This document shows, one piece after another, positions 48,396-59,127 of a DNA stretch of 64,000 nucleotides. The stretch comes from Sesamum alatum (taxonomy: Eukaryota > Streptophyta > Magnoliopsida > Lamiales > Pedaliaceae): contig JACGWO010000010.1 in the NCBI GenBank assembly GCA_034509735.1, forward strand, positions 2,604,001 to 2,668,000, read 5' to 3'. Made by a program: the position numbers and the translations under genes. Numbering within the stretch: position 1 is the stretch's first letter; every line of letters starts with the position of its first letter. Below the pieces are notes generated by a model that saw only the letters and a program-made list of their open reading frames with translations, ran no database searches and was not told the origin of the DNA.

Positions 48396-49560
48396 TATTT
48401 ATACTATGGGAAATCAAACAAACACAAGCATTGACCCAAGTAAACCAGTCAACCCACATAACACGATCACGTGACTGGTCATGTGAGTGTTACAATTCCT
48501 GTAATCATATGTAATTTGATTGCAGATACAACACGGACATGTTTACTATGTGTGATAGGATTAGAGGTCAAAATATTAAGTTGGGATTATCTTGATGATT
48601 ATTGTTGTCTTGATTATCTTGTTCAACGTTTACTATATGGGTTTGCTAGGGTGATAGTTCTTTGGTTAGATTTATGTTATGTTTATTTTACTTGACAGTT
48701 TTCTGTATTACTGATGTGATTTACTAATTTGCCCAAAAATAAGACAAAATGTCACTTTTTCATGTGGGATGAACTGCACATTCAATTTGGGGGAAAAACC
48801 ATTTTACTCACCCTTGAAACAAAATATGTTCTTGCAAATTGTGGGCGGCTATAATGTTTCTCTCCACAAGACGGCGACGATCATCCCTCAACAATTCCGA
48901 ACACAGTGAGGTAAATGTTAACACAGTTATTAGTTAAAAAACCAGGCAAAAGACTAAAAAAAATCCTTCTGCAGTGAAAACGAAAAACGGGAGAAATGTG
49001 TATAACCAAGCCGGTTATCTTGCTTCGTTGAACGGGAGATGCGTTGCAGAGTCTTCATATCAAAACTTCCAGAATCACCAAAAAATTTTGAATAATAAGA
49101 ATGCGGCTATGGATGTTGGGTTATTTTCTTTGTTATTGAGGATGAAGGTCCTCTCTTACGCGGAAATAACAACATCGAAAGAAGAAATGGGAAAGTGGTG
49201 TGCGAGAAAATATGTCGGGTGTAATTAATGAACCTGACACATTTGAATGTAAATTTGGCCAAGTGGAAGGTTAATTTGGACAATAGCCTTGCAAAAATAA
49301 GGCTAGATTCGGAAATGAGTAAAAGTAGTAATTTGGGTGGGCTGCCGGACAAGGTAGTCATGGCCTCTTGGGCCATGACTAGTTTGTGCTGAATTTTAGC
49401 TTTAATCACGGGCTGGCAGGAAAACATACGGGCCAACAAATTTGCTAGTAAACAAGATATTAGCCTTGGTTAAATGGGATATCAAGACTAATACTTGTTA
49501 GTAAACAAGCTCTATGAGTTAGTAAATTAATTAGTTATATATATTTAATATTTATGATGA
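48396..49560. other. Intergenic region with a palindrome
   Basis: The ORF at 48974-49228 opens with GTG, has no ATG near it and no recognisable motif, so it is not called. The region holds the palindrome at 49355-49381. Confidence 0.4.
49355..49381. repeat. Perfect 11-bp stem hairpin
   Basis: TAGTCATGGCC (49355-49365) and GGCCATGACTA (49371-49381) pair without mismatch around a five-base loop. The following bases are AG-TTTG, not a U tract. It may be the core of a small MITE. Confidence 0.75.
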
Positions 49561-49975
49561 GGATGCACAGTAATTGGGCTCCAATAAAGGCAAAATACCT
49601 CCCTTTTTGCAGAAGTCCAAATAGCGGACGGGCCCCAAGACCCATACTGGGGCACCTGGATGGATCGGGCGACTCGGCCCAAAATGATGATGACAAGTGG
49701 GTCAGAATAAGTGGGCGTTATGAGCCCTATAAATACTCCATTCAGACAAACATTTAAGGTACGGCATTTATTACTCTCAGCTCCAAATAGTCAACAAATC
49801 ACTTCCTTCTATCTCGATCTAGTCACTAAATTAAGTATCGGAAGGTTTTCGTTGGGAACGCCCTTAGCAAGCCTAACGATCTCTTCTTTTCTCAGGTCCC
49901 AAACACCTATCTGGGGAACACGAAAGCGACCTGCGACCTTCGACCTCGGATCAATATATAATATCATTTATTAAT
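49561..49975 (+). repeat. Ty3-gypsy-type LTR fragment
   Basis: It has a TATA block 'cctataaatactcc' (about 49726) and, further on, 'ttaagtatcggaaggttttc' (about 49833-49852) followed by 'gggaacgccc'. These are the promoter and R/U5 style of Athila/Tat-group LTRs. No internal region or second LTR is present. Confidence 0.5.
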
Positions 49976-51189
49976 TGTTGATAATTGAAATTTATTATAA
50001 AGCTCAATCGACTCACTCAATATATATATATATATTGGTATTTATCGAATGAAGATATAGCATATTAACGCAACACAATCTATTTTTTCATACCGCGTAA
50101 TAAAATAATAAAGGCGATTTTAAACGAAAATCATTAATTAAGATTCTAAATAAGTGGACTCACATAGACACTCACCTATTATCCCACAATTGCATTCATA
50201 TAAACATTTTGACTAATTTGGACCACTAAATATGCCACCAATTTACATAATTTATTTGACTACAAATTTATGGCGACTATAGATGAAATTATTTCAATAA
50301 TTTAATGGAAGGTCAGCTCATAGGGAATTTTTGCTAAAAAACAAATCACTTTGAAAGAAAATGAGAATTTTTTTTTCAAAAAATAGTTGAGATTTGGAAT
50401 AAGTGTTTGTAATAAGCAATGAGAAGTAGAAAAATTAAAATTGATGAAGTGCTTAATAAAATGTAGGAAAAATAAAATAATATGCAATTGAGTGGTGGTT
50501 TGGAGATCTCACAACTAAGAGATTGTGAGTTCGAGTCCTATGAATATAGGTATTTATTTTATTTTAACAGTAGTATGTTGATTTTTTGTTACTTAGAATT
50601 TCTTGGTCAATTTAAAAATATTGACGTGTTGCATACTAATATTATGGCAATAGTATGTTTCATTTAGAAATACTGATATATATATATATATATTTTAAAA
50701 GAAAGTTCAGAAGTAGTACTCCTTTTAATAGAAAACATAATAAAATGTAATATAATTTATAATAATTCTTTTTATATATATTGTATATTGCATGCAATAG
50801 AAGATTTAATATTAGTAGCAGATAGGACATATTTGATGTGTGTGCGAAGTAGAGATAAAAATTTATAAGATAATCGATGGGTGAAATATAATAAAAAAAA
50901 TACAATAAAAAATGGGATATTTTAGGAATTACTCATTTGGCACACTAGATTTGTTGGTAAATCGTCTAGAGTGTAAAAATATTTTAGAAATTTCAAATTT
51001 AACACAACAAATTAGTTACCATAGAGCGCTCAAGCTTAATATATGTAATAATATAGATTTACTATAGAAAATCCAATTGGTTGAGTGAATCCTTTATAAT
51101 TCTATAGAAGTGAAAAATATATGATTATTATATCAATATTTCAATAAGTTGAACAACACATCAATATTCGATCAATCCATTATTAAAAA
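49976..51189. other. AT-rich intergenic region with a possible SINE piece
   Basis: About 50482-50560 has a box A-like 'gagtggtggtttggag' and box B-like 'gagttcgagtcc' spaced as in tRNA-derived SINEs. Target duplications were not found. The rest shows TA microsatellite (50023-50037, 50678-50694) and no gene. Confidence 0.4.
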
Positions 51190-51598
51190 TAAGGTTTAAT
51201 TACAACTACCTTCCCTAAAGTTTGGTATAATTACAAATTCCTCCCCATTGTTTGAAAAATTACAAATACCCCCTTTGTAGTTTGTAACCGTCTAACAAAT
51301 AACTCATTTTCATATAATTTTATGGATGAACTGACCAAAATACCCTTATGCACTGAATTATTTTTTATTGGACGACAATGCGCAAGGAGAGGTTTCTTAA
51401 GTTTTCTACACAGAGGAGCAATAATGCAATTTGCCTCGGTTGATTTTTTTACAATTTTAATAAAAATTTTAAGGGTAAAATAGTCAATTTCAGACATTTG
51501 GTTAAAAATTACATACTTCAGGAGGATATTTGTAATTTTTCAAACAATAAAGGAATATTTAAAATTATGCCAAACTTCAGGAGTAGCTGTAATTTAAT
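51190..51598 (+). mobile_element. MITE with ~100-bp TIRs, copy 3
   Basis: Same family as 43069-43482 (inverted) and 47846-48293 (same orientation). The ends are 'aaggtttaattacaac' and 'gtagctgtaatttaa'. It lies about 240 bases upstream of the ATG at 51834 and may lie in that gene's promoter. Confidence 0.8.
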
Positions 51599-51833
51599 CT
51601 AAAAATAATTAAATAAATTATAATAAATTCATCTACTCGTCTACTAGAACTGTTTAATTTAACCACTGGAATAAAACATCTTTGATTCATGAATCCTTTA
51701 TAATTGATCCTCTCAAAGCTCATATAGCCAACTGCTACTGCTTGCCTTCTCTTCTTCTTTCTCAACATCATAATTTCCCCTTAATTAACCCTCTAATCAC
51801 CTCATTAATTACTTTTTTTTACCAGCAGCAGCC

Positions 51834-52235
51834 ATGGCAAGGCCTCTCCCCATGCAAAATCCGCATTCAATTTTACCCGCACCGCTCACCTTCCTCATAG
51901 TTTTAACCGCAGTTTTCTCGGTCTTCTCCGCGGTAACTTTTCTGTGCGGCTCTCGCGGCGAAGAGAAGAAGACGGTGAGATTGGGAGGTAAAAGTAATAA
52001 GCTGGCGGTAAAGAAAATGGACGGCAGCTTGAGCAGTAAGGCTCTTTTGATGGCAAGGATGATTTGCTGGAGGAAGGTGCAGGACGACGGAGGAGCAGAG
52101 GATTCTGATGGTGGTGGAGATGGAGAAGACGGCGCCGTCTGGAAGAAGCGGATCATGAAAGGAGAGAAGTGCCGCCCCTTGGACTTCTCCGGCAGGATTT
52201 TGTACGACTCCGACGGTAATCTTCTGCCGGAGTAG
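51834..52235 (+). CDS. Small plant-specific membrane protein of unknown function
   Basis: 133 aa, single exon, ATG in good context (GCCATGG). One hydrophobic segment at about residues 15-38 ('PAPLTFLIVLTAVFSVFSAVTFLC') acts as signal anchor. A basic stretch follows, then an acidic Gly/Asp-rich linker ('DDGGAEDSDGGGDGEDG'). The C-terminus 'WKKRIMKGEKCRPLDFSGR' and 'ILYDSDGNLLPE' is a conserved-looking motif that I recall from small uncharacterised plant proteins. No enzymatic motif is visible. The G+C of the ORF is well above the spacer, as expected for real coding sequence. Confidence 0.8.
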   Translation: MARPLPMQNPHSILPAPLTFLIVLTAVFSVFSAVTFLCGSRGEEKKTVRLGGKSNKLAVKKMDGSLSSKALLMARMICWRKVQDDGGAEDSDGGGDGEDGAVWKKRIMKGEKCRPLDFSGRILYDSDGNLLPE

Positions 52236-53079
52236 TTTTTTTATCTGATGTGTACGGTGGCAATTGAAAATGTTTGAAGGTCATGTTTGGATCTCGGAAT
52301 TTGATACGGATAAAAGAAAAAACAAAGAATGAATCAAGTATCTAATCCTAGGATATAAATGAATGAAATCGAATTAATGCATGATCATTTATGTTTTTTG
52401 AATTTTTATCGAGTTTGAAAAATGATATTTGAATTTAATTTAGTTGTTAGTTCAATTTTAAACTTTTTTTTTTAATAATGAGCGATGAACTATTAATTTG
52501 AAAATACAATAATATTTCTAAAGCAACCAACTGCTCTTACAACTCCCTACATTGATAGTGCTCAAACTCATTAATTTCTTGGTTGTGGGACTTCAACCTC
52601 ACCAGTCGGACAAGGGATCATCGATAGTTCAACTTTAAACATGAACGAACTTTTATCGAGTTGAAATTGAATAATTTAATATTTTCACATATATTTTTGA
52701 AATTTTAAAATAATTGAATAATTTTCGAATCAAATATTGAACTTATCAAACAAATAAATTTGTTCAAACCTGATTTATTATATACAATGAATCAAGTTCA
52801 AAGAGCTGTCGTTTGATTTGGAGTTGAGTCGAGTAATTTGATTTATTGTTTAATGTCATTTTAGAATATAAACTATAATTATATTTATTGGAATTAATGA
52901 AATTTTAATTTTTGTATTATTTTCACTGGCCTTCTATATCCAAACGCAGAATACAAGAGGGATTGATTCTTTTCATAAAGTTATAGACTATTGATAATCT
53001 TTTAGCAATGACCATTTTTTAATAATTCAATTATTGATTTATGAGTTGATAAAATGGAAGTTAATTATATGGTCTTGTA
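52236..53079. other. AT-rich intergenic region
   Basis: Includes the 3' UTR of the gene before it. I see no gene or defined element. Confidence 0.4.
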
Positions 53080-53303
53080 GCCAATCAAGTTTAACTCAAT
53101 TGGCGAAGCTGAGATCCCATGATTATAAGGTCATGTGTTCGAACCCTACCAATGTGTGGGATGTTATTCTACTTCAATTGTAGTTATTGATTAAATGTAG
53201 TTATTTGATATTGATGATTAGCATATGATTGCTATAGTTATCGGTGGTGTTGCTAGATATAGATATTTGATATTGATAATTACAATCGAGTTACTCAACA
53301 AAA
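53080..53303 (+). mobile_element. tRNA-derived SINE with target duplication
   Basis: Box A-like 'ttaactcaattggcgaag' at about 53091-53108 and box B 'gttcgaaccc' at about 53138-53147. It ends in an A-rich tail. The flanks ATATGGTCTTGTA (53067-53079) and ATATGATCTTGTA (53304-53316) are a 13-base target duplication with one change. The body resembles the SINE at 8701-8962 mainly in the tRNA-like head and the 'gttgttattct' part. Confidence 0.82.
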
Positions 53304-54112
53304 ATATGATCTTGTAAAAACCTCACTGGTGAAATTATCGAAAATATTAAATATGAAAAAAATTATAGTTGTGGATTTTGCTATAAGAAAATAAAGAAAT
53401 AAAGGAAAAACAAGTGATGACAATTATTAGACCAAAAAAGTGAAATTTGAGTATGTATTTAATTTAAAAGTTAAAAAAATACTAATTTTTGAAAGATATA
53501 TTTAAACAAAGATATTATGAAAAAATGTTGAGAGAAGAGTAAGAAAATAAAAAATGAAAAAGAAACATGGAAGTTGAAAAGACAGAAAACTAAAAGTTTA
53601 AAAAAAGAGAAAAGTAAATATTGGCAAATAATTTCAAAATAATTAAAAAAAATAACATACCATTTGTATAGAAACGGGATCTCATTCACTGAAAACACTT
53701 TTTTTAAAAAAAGTTTGTATAGAGACGGGATTTCATCTCAACCTATATTTAAAATACCCCTCAATTCGCACTATTTTTAATTTTTTTTCGATATTTTTTA
53801 AATAATTTCTCCTAAAAGATCCGGAACAAAAGAAGTGGAGTGTCCATTTTTCAAACCCAACTACCCAAGTCATTTTAGTGGGTCAAGTCAATTTCATTAG
53901 AAGTTACAGTCAAAACTGCATAATTATTTACCAGGGATAAAATTAAATTAACCTTGTAGCTGGTCTAGTTGTATAGTTATTTATTTTCAGTTCTTTATTT
54001 CACTTTTATGTTTTATAACATATATGTGCAAAGTGCATATGATTCACATATTTGAAAAACATATTTTATGTACTTAATATGCATCAATCGAATTGATGAG
54101 TATGGGAATCCA
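53304..54112. other. AT-rich intergenic region
   Basis: Long A-rich stretch (53340-53720), no gene. The ORF at 53471-53698 (minus) is Phe-rich low-complexity reading of poly-A sequence. Confidence 0.45.
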
Positions 54113-54850
54113 ACAATTCTACAAAGATTGAATGATCTTATCAAAAGTTCTAAAACAATCAGAGGGTTAACCTACAAAATGGGGGTTTAACACTTCGATA
54201 TTTAAGTAGGTGACGAATTGGATGAAATAAATAAGGAATTTAAGTATAAAAGTAAGATTGGATGAAATAAATTGATTAAAAAATGGAGTGCTTGAATATA
54301 AAAAATGGTGTTGAAAATGCGAAAGAGAAGTGCAGAAAAATGAGAGAATTCAAGTAGCCTTGTTGTGTGAACTTAGTCAGCGTTATTGAGTTACATAAAC
54401 CCCTATTTATAAGAGCAAGCTATGAGAAATTTTGGGCTTCGATTTCATATGGCTGAAATATCTCCGAAATCCTTGAGAGATCTATTTTCTAGTGATGGTG
54501 AAGAAATTATCTTCTAGGAGATGTGTCAGCCAAAAGAGATTCTATCAGGTCAGTTAGAAATTTAGGAGTGTTACTTATCTGTATTTTTTTAAACATTCTG
54601 ATCCAATTGGCTGCTGACACCCTTTTAGGATGATGTGCTCAGAATGTGGCCGACGTGAATGGTACCGAGCCTGCTGCTCTTGAACTTGTTTTTGAGTATT
54701 GCATTGTGAACATGGTGGCAGAATTTGGGTTGATCGATCTGTCATTCTTGCAGTCTGTCAAGTGTACTTGGACCAACAGGGTATGGGTCTGTTGGGTTAA
54801 GTAAGTGGCGGTTTGACTCTTCGGAGCGGATTTGGGCCGAATTTGTTTAT
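54113..54850. repeat. LTR-like dispersed repeat, copy 2
   Basis: It shares ordered blocks with 1676-2390: 'ttcgatatttaagt', a TATA-like 'cccctatttataag' near 54404, 'gaccaacagg' at 54771-54780 and a following 'ctgttgggtta' block. Both end in a 'gggcc'- or 'gggc'-bearing stretch. It is probably an LTR of the same family without internal region. Confidence 0.45.
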
Positions 54851-55740
54851 TGTGCTTAGAAAAATAAGTGTCGTAAGCATTACGATTGAAATACCAAAAA
54901 AAAAGTATTGAATTGATATAATAGATAAAAAAAAATTGGTAATTTTTAAACCAAATTAAGGAACATTAAACATTATGACAAATTTTTAAAATCATCTTTT
55001 GTATATCAAATGGCCAAATCATATATATTTTTAAACCAACTATCAAATTAAAATAATTGATAGGAATCAACAATTCTTAAACTAAACTTGTAATATTTTT
55101 TAAATAATAATTTATTGCACCATTATTAGATCCATACAATCCTAATTAACAAAAAAAAAATCAAAGATAAAATTGTAACATCATTTCACCATGAAGATGT
55201 ACGTCTAGCAAACAAGATTACTTTGTAGTTAAATATTTAATAATCGATATCTATTTATCTTTTAAATTTTACGATCATCCAAGTTTTTGAAATTTATTTT
55301 TCAAAAATATTACACAACAGTAAGTTAACCATTACTTGTGGATCACAAACTTTGACGTTATCAATTTCAAACACGGACACACGTTATTTCAAAGTGAAAT
55401 TGCATAGCAAATTAATAGCCTTGCTTGAATGAAATATTGATGGAATAGGCATTTGATATGTAAGGAGTGCATACCTAACTCTCTACCTAATATTCGTGGG
55501 AACTTATAAGTTACTCCATGCATCTACTCAATTACAAGACAAACATCCTACTTATTTTTTTTTTGTTTTAAACCATGTTTTAATGAATATGGATGGATTT
55601 CAAATTCTTTTCAAATAAAATTATTTAAAATTCTTTCTTCAAATCCTTTCCAAGAGTCAGTCTTCTTTTTCTCTCATTTGGCAATGTAAATTGTGATAAT
55701 ATTATAGTGTTCGCTCGATTATTAGGATCCAGTACAAAAT
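54851..55740. other. AT-rich intergenic region
   Basis: No gene or defined element seen. Confidence 0.4.
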
Positions 55741-56130
55741 TACTTCCCATGAACTAAGACAGTGATGAGGGTAATTTGGTAAAAGCCTCAATTTTGACAC
55801 TTATACATTTGAGAAAAGCTAAAATTATAAGATATGACAAAAATTTTTGTTTTTTTGCTCGGGTCGGGCCGCGACCCAACCCAGCCAAATTGAAACCCAA
55901 CACTACACAGTTGATGCCATTGCTATCTAACGGCTTGAGGAGCTTCCACATGAATCTGTACGGACCAGTACAACTGCCTACTATAGATAGAGGGTATCCC
56001 CCATTCATAAAGTATGCAATTATTATTTTGAGATTGAGTCTTACGGCCTCAACTATTTTTCAATCGCTTGCGACTTAAGTTTCGAAGGGTTTGACTGGGG
56101 GTCACCCCAACAAGACTAACAGTGTTGCAG
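55741..56130. repeat. Possible LTR fragment
   Basis: The stretch with 'cttaagtttcgaagggttt' (about 56074-56092) and 'gggggtcaccccaac' resembles the R/U5 part of plant gypsy LTRs. The ORF at 55776-56078 has no recognisable domain. No partner LTR found. Confidence 0.35.
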
Positions 56131-56660
56131 GTGAACCTATTATCAGGTCTAGATTGAGGGAGTTGGAGAAGGCTGGAACGTCATTGGCACTTGACATCTA
56201 GGTCAATCACCACCTCGACCGAGATTAGATACATAATTTGAATCTCATACTAATCATGTGGATGTAAAGTGTGATTTGAATCTTACACTAGTCATATAGG
56301 GTATTGATGTGAACTATATATAACCTTCCGACTCTCTCTCTTCAACCATTAACTTTTGTAATAGATTTCTCTCAAAATCATATCATAAACTTATAGGTCA
56401 ATTTATTATCAGGTCTAAATTGAGGGAGTTGGAGAATGATTAAACGTAGCTGACACTTGGCATTCATATCAATCACCACCTCGACTCGAATCAGATACAG
56501 AATTTGAATTTTGTACTGATGATGCGAACGACGTGAGTTGAATCTTACACTAATAATCTGACGTACTGATTGTGAATTGCGTAAAAGCTTCAACTCTTTC
56601 TCTTCAACCATTAAACTTTTACGATAGAAATTCTCTCGAAATCATATCATATTAAATTTA
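56131..56660 (+). repeat. Two-unit tandem direct repeat, ~266 bp each
   Basis: Units 56131-56396 and 56397-56660. Shared blocks are 'attatcaggtct', 'attgagggagttggagaa', 'tcaatcaccacctcgac', 'gaatcttacacta', 'ctcttcaaccattaa' and 'tctc.aaatcatatcata'. Each shared block lies about 260-266 bases from its partner. Units differ at many scattered bases, so the duplication is old. Confidence 0.85.
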
Positions 56661-57107
56661 AATTTATAATTTTTACGAACGAAGCCTAGTTTACCCGACA
56701 AATTTGAGGTCTAGAGTAATGGCCACAAATCGTCTATTCTTATAATAATCGGTAGGTGATTGTTGAAACTATATTTTATAAATATTGATAATTGCTATCC
56801 CTAATTTTGTAATCTAGCCCTAATCTAATAAATCAGTTTATTAAAAAAAAAAAAAAGAAAAAGAAAAATAGCATGCTCTTCATACCAACCTCTGATTTGC
56901 ATATGCAAACAGTTAACCTTCTGTTGCTTCTAAAATTTCACCAAAAATCGCAACCACGATTCATGAATATGAACAGCAACAAACATCAAAACTGCCAACA
57001 AATTATATTCACAGTTCTGTACAGTTCTCGGAGCTTCTACGCTAGACAAGAATTCACAAGAAAAATTCAAGGATCATAACATTCAGTATATGAAGAGATG
57101 CAAACCT
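56661..57107. other. Spacer and 3' UTR of the DUF4228 gene
   Basis: No gene. The last part probably is the 3' UTR of the minus-strand gene that ends at 57108. Confidence 0.4.
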
Positions 57108-57524
57108 TCAATCGGCGGCCGCCTGCCGATTAGCCGAATTCTTCAGACAGAGCTCCAGAATCCTCTCAGCCACCTCTGCTTCATCTCTACTCTCTTCCAT
57201 CACTCTCTCAATCTGGGCTCTCGGCACCCTCATCTTAACCCGTACCCGTCCCGCCACAGATCTTGCCCTTCTGATTCTGGGCTCCGGGAACTCGGGCATT
57301 TCTAGTAGAAAATAGATCTTTCCGGGCTTAAGTTCCTCTTCCGGCTGTAATTCCGGAGCCCGGATTCCGAATCTCTTTACTGATTCGTGTTCGAGTAAAA
57401 CGTAGCTGGGGGGGTAATCCTTGAGCACGTCCATGGCGGTTGCCGGAGCCTTGAGCTTGAAAGTTTGGCCGTCGATTTTCATGATCTTGGCCGTCTTCTT
57501 TCCTCCTCCTATGCTGTTACCCAT
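57108..57524 (-). CDS. DUF4228 (PADRE) domain protein
   Basis: 138 aa from the ATG at 57524. An upstream in-frame ATG (57539) would add five residues, but the downstream start gives MGNSIGGGKK, an N-myristoylation signal usual for this family. The PADRE domain follows: 'TAKIMKIDGQTFKLKAPATA' (residues 11-30), 'VLKDYPPSYVLLEHESVKRFG', then 'LKPGKIYFLLEMPEFP'. The C-terminal part 'RVRVKMRVPRAQIERVMEES' and 'AEVAERILELCL' matches the second conserved block. By family these are small plant proteins often induced by pathogens or abiotic stress; biochemical function is not established. Attachment to membrane by myristate is inferred. Single exon. Confidence 0.9.
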   Translation of the reverse strand: MGNSIGGGKKTAKIMKIDGQTFKLKAPATAMDVLKDYPPSYVLLEHESVKRFGIRAPELQPEEELKPGKIYFLLEMPEFPEPRIRRARSVAGRVRVKMRVPRAQIERVMEESRDEAEVAERILELCLKNSANRQAAAD

Positions 57525-57785
57525 TCGTCCTTCATCCACTGGTTTCTGGGATGTGATAAAGGTGAAGTAGGGCTCTAATCTCGACTGTGTGAATCCAATT
57601 AATGAAAATTAAACATGATTAGAATGGATAATGGAAGTGGGAAAAGGTGAAATCCCATAATCAGTGGACAGTATTTGGAGAAGTGGGGCTTGGAAGGGTC
57701 AGAAGGCGGCCCAGTTTGTCAGCTTTCTTGTAGAGAATCATTTGCTAACGTAGCAGTGGATAATCTTTGCTTCTTGGTTGTGGCG

Positions 57786-57816
<31 letters not shown>

Positions 57817-57820
57817 ATAA
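57786..57820. repeat. (CT)n(AT)n microsatellite upstream of the DUF4228 gene
   Basis: About nine CT units followed by about nine TA units. On the coding strand of the DUF4228 gene it reads as TATA-like sequence followed by GA repeats, about 265 bases before the ATG, so it may serve as its core promoter. Confidence 0.7.
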
Positions 57821-58069
57821 TGAAAAAACAAAATGTATAATTTTATAGCATGGGGTTCATGCTAATGGCGCCGGGTTGATTATAGTATCGGTGGGACTGC
57901 CATTGATGGGATTGAACAAGCAATGAATGGATTGATTATTGTGGCAGTGGTTCATGCCTCATGGTTTGATTATAGTAATGTTTGGTTTGTGATTTTTCTT
58001 TAGTTGATGTGGATTGCTCATACTTGCAAGGTTCCTGTACAAGTAACTAAATCAGATTTGTAAGAAATT
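57821..58069. other. Upstream spacer of the DUF4228 gene
   Basis: Contains a few repeated phrases ('gattatagta', 'tggtttgattatagtaatg'). No gene. Confidence 0.4.
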
Positions 58070-58204
58070 TGGGAAATTCTAGCCCAAATTTAAATACAAT
58101 ATACTTATCATGTGATTGGTGTACAGTTTAAAGAAAGTGACCAATTATAATTTGTTATATAACTGATTTGATTCGACCAAACCTGATCCGAACTAAAATT
58201 TTCC
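58070..58204. mobile_element. hAT-like MITE, copy 2
   Basis: Ends GGGAAATTCTAGCCC and ACTAAAATTTTCC. The flanks AAGAAATTT (before) and AAGAAACTT (after) are a likely target duplication with one change. The core has 'tgtgattggtgtacagttt' and 'agtgaccaatta' like the copies at 13466, 58970 and 63157. Confidence 0.75.
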
Positions 58205-58277
58205 AAGAAACTTGCATGTATTACAGAGGAAGTAAAGAGAAAAGGGAGCAGCTTAAATCTTTGACAAGAGAAATTTT

Positions 58278-58540
58278 AGAGATAATTATATTTATACCCC
58301 TACCTTAATTTATGGTATATTTATACAAATTATTTTTATTTTTTGCATATTTATAAAATCAGGGATAATTTGTGTAATTTTATTGACGTTTTTAGGGAAT
58401 GTATATGTCATTTTTTAAAAAGTAGGGTAGTTTGTGTAAATGAAGTCGTTGTTTCTTGTAAGTATATATATAATTTTTCAAAAGATATGGATGATTTGTA
58501 TAAATAGATCATAAATTAAGGGTATAGATGTAATTATTCC
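58278..58540. mobile_element. MITE with 'gataattatat' ends, copy 2
   Basis: Partner of 14843-15120. The ends 'gagataattatatttatac' and 'gtatagatgtaattattcc' are inverted. Inner phrases 'ttaatttatggtat' and 'gtagtttgt' occur in both copies. Confidence 0.72.
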
Positions 58541-58969
58541 AAATTTTTTAACTTCTTTGATATTTGAGTCGTGGAACCGGGGTTTACTTGGAAGATTTCC
58601 TTTTTCTGTAGAACTTTATGATGCTTGATAGTATTTGATTTGAGGTCGATTACAAGGTTCATTCTTTCAAGAACATTTTCGCTTTTTTGATCTCGAGTTG
58701 AAATTTAAGTTCTATACCCAAAAAATACGAACAACGAGCATCATTTAGGCCTCAATATTAGTCTTTTGATGCCTCGACTCGGTCGCAATTTGTTCTATGG
58801 TTTAAAAGTAGGCACATAAATACTTGGACCTGTCATATCAAACAACGTAAAATATTGAGATAATAGGATCGAAACAAAAGATATTACTGGGGAACAATGC
58901 ATAGTAATTTTTCAGAGAAGGCAAGTGTTTTTTGGTCTTTTCCTTGTTTGATTGTGGACCCCACATCAG
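58541..58969. other. Intergenic spacer
   Basis: No gene or defined element seen. Confidence 0.4.
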
Positions 58970-59127
58970 GAAATTCTAACTTGCACCGAGTTTGGCACTA
59001 ACTAATTATGTGGCAAGTGCATGGTGTACATCTCAAAAAAAAAATGATCAATCACATGACAAGTATATTACCCATGTTGTGTGATTGATTGGCTTCGATC
59101 AAATCTGGTTCAGGGAAGAATTTTCCC
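58970..59127. mobile_element. hAT-like MITE, copy 3
   Basis: Begins 'ggaaattctaacttgcac' and ends 'gggaagaattttcc'. The core 'atcaatcacatgacaagt' and 'gatcaaatctggtt' recur in the copy at 63157-63335. Confidence 0.72.

Noticed and set aside
48974..49228. 84-residue open frame in a gene-poor region
   Set aside because: It opens with GTG, has no ATG in a useful place, no recognisable motif, and lies beside a palindrome and repeats.
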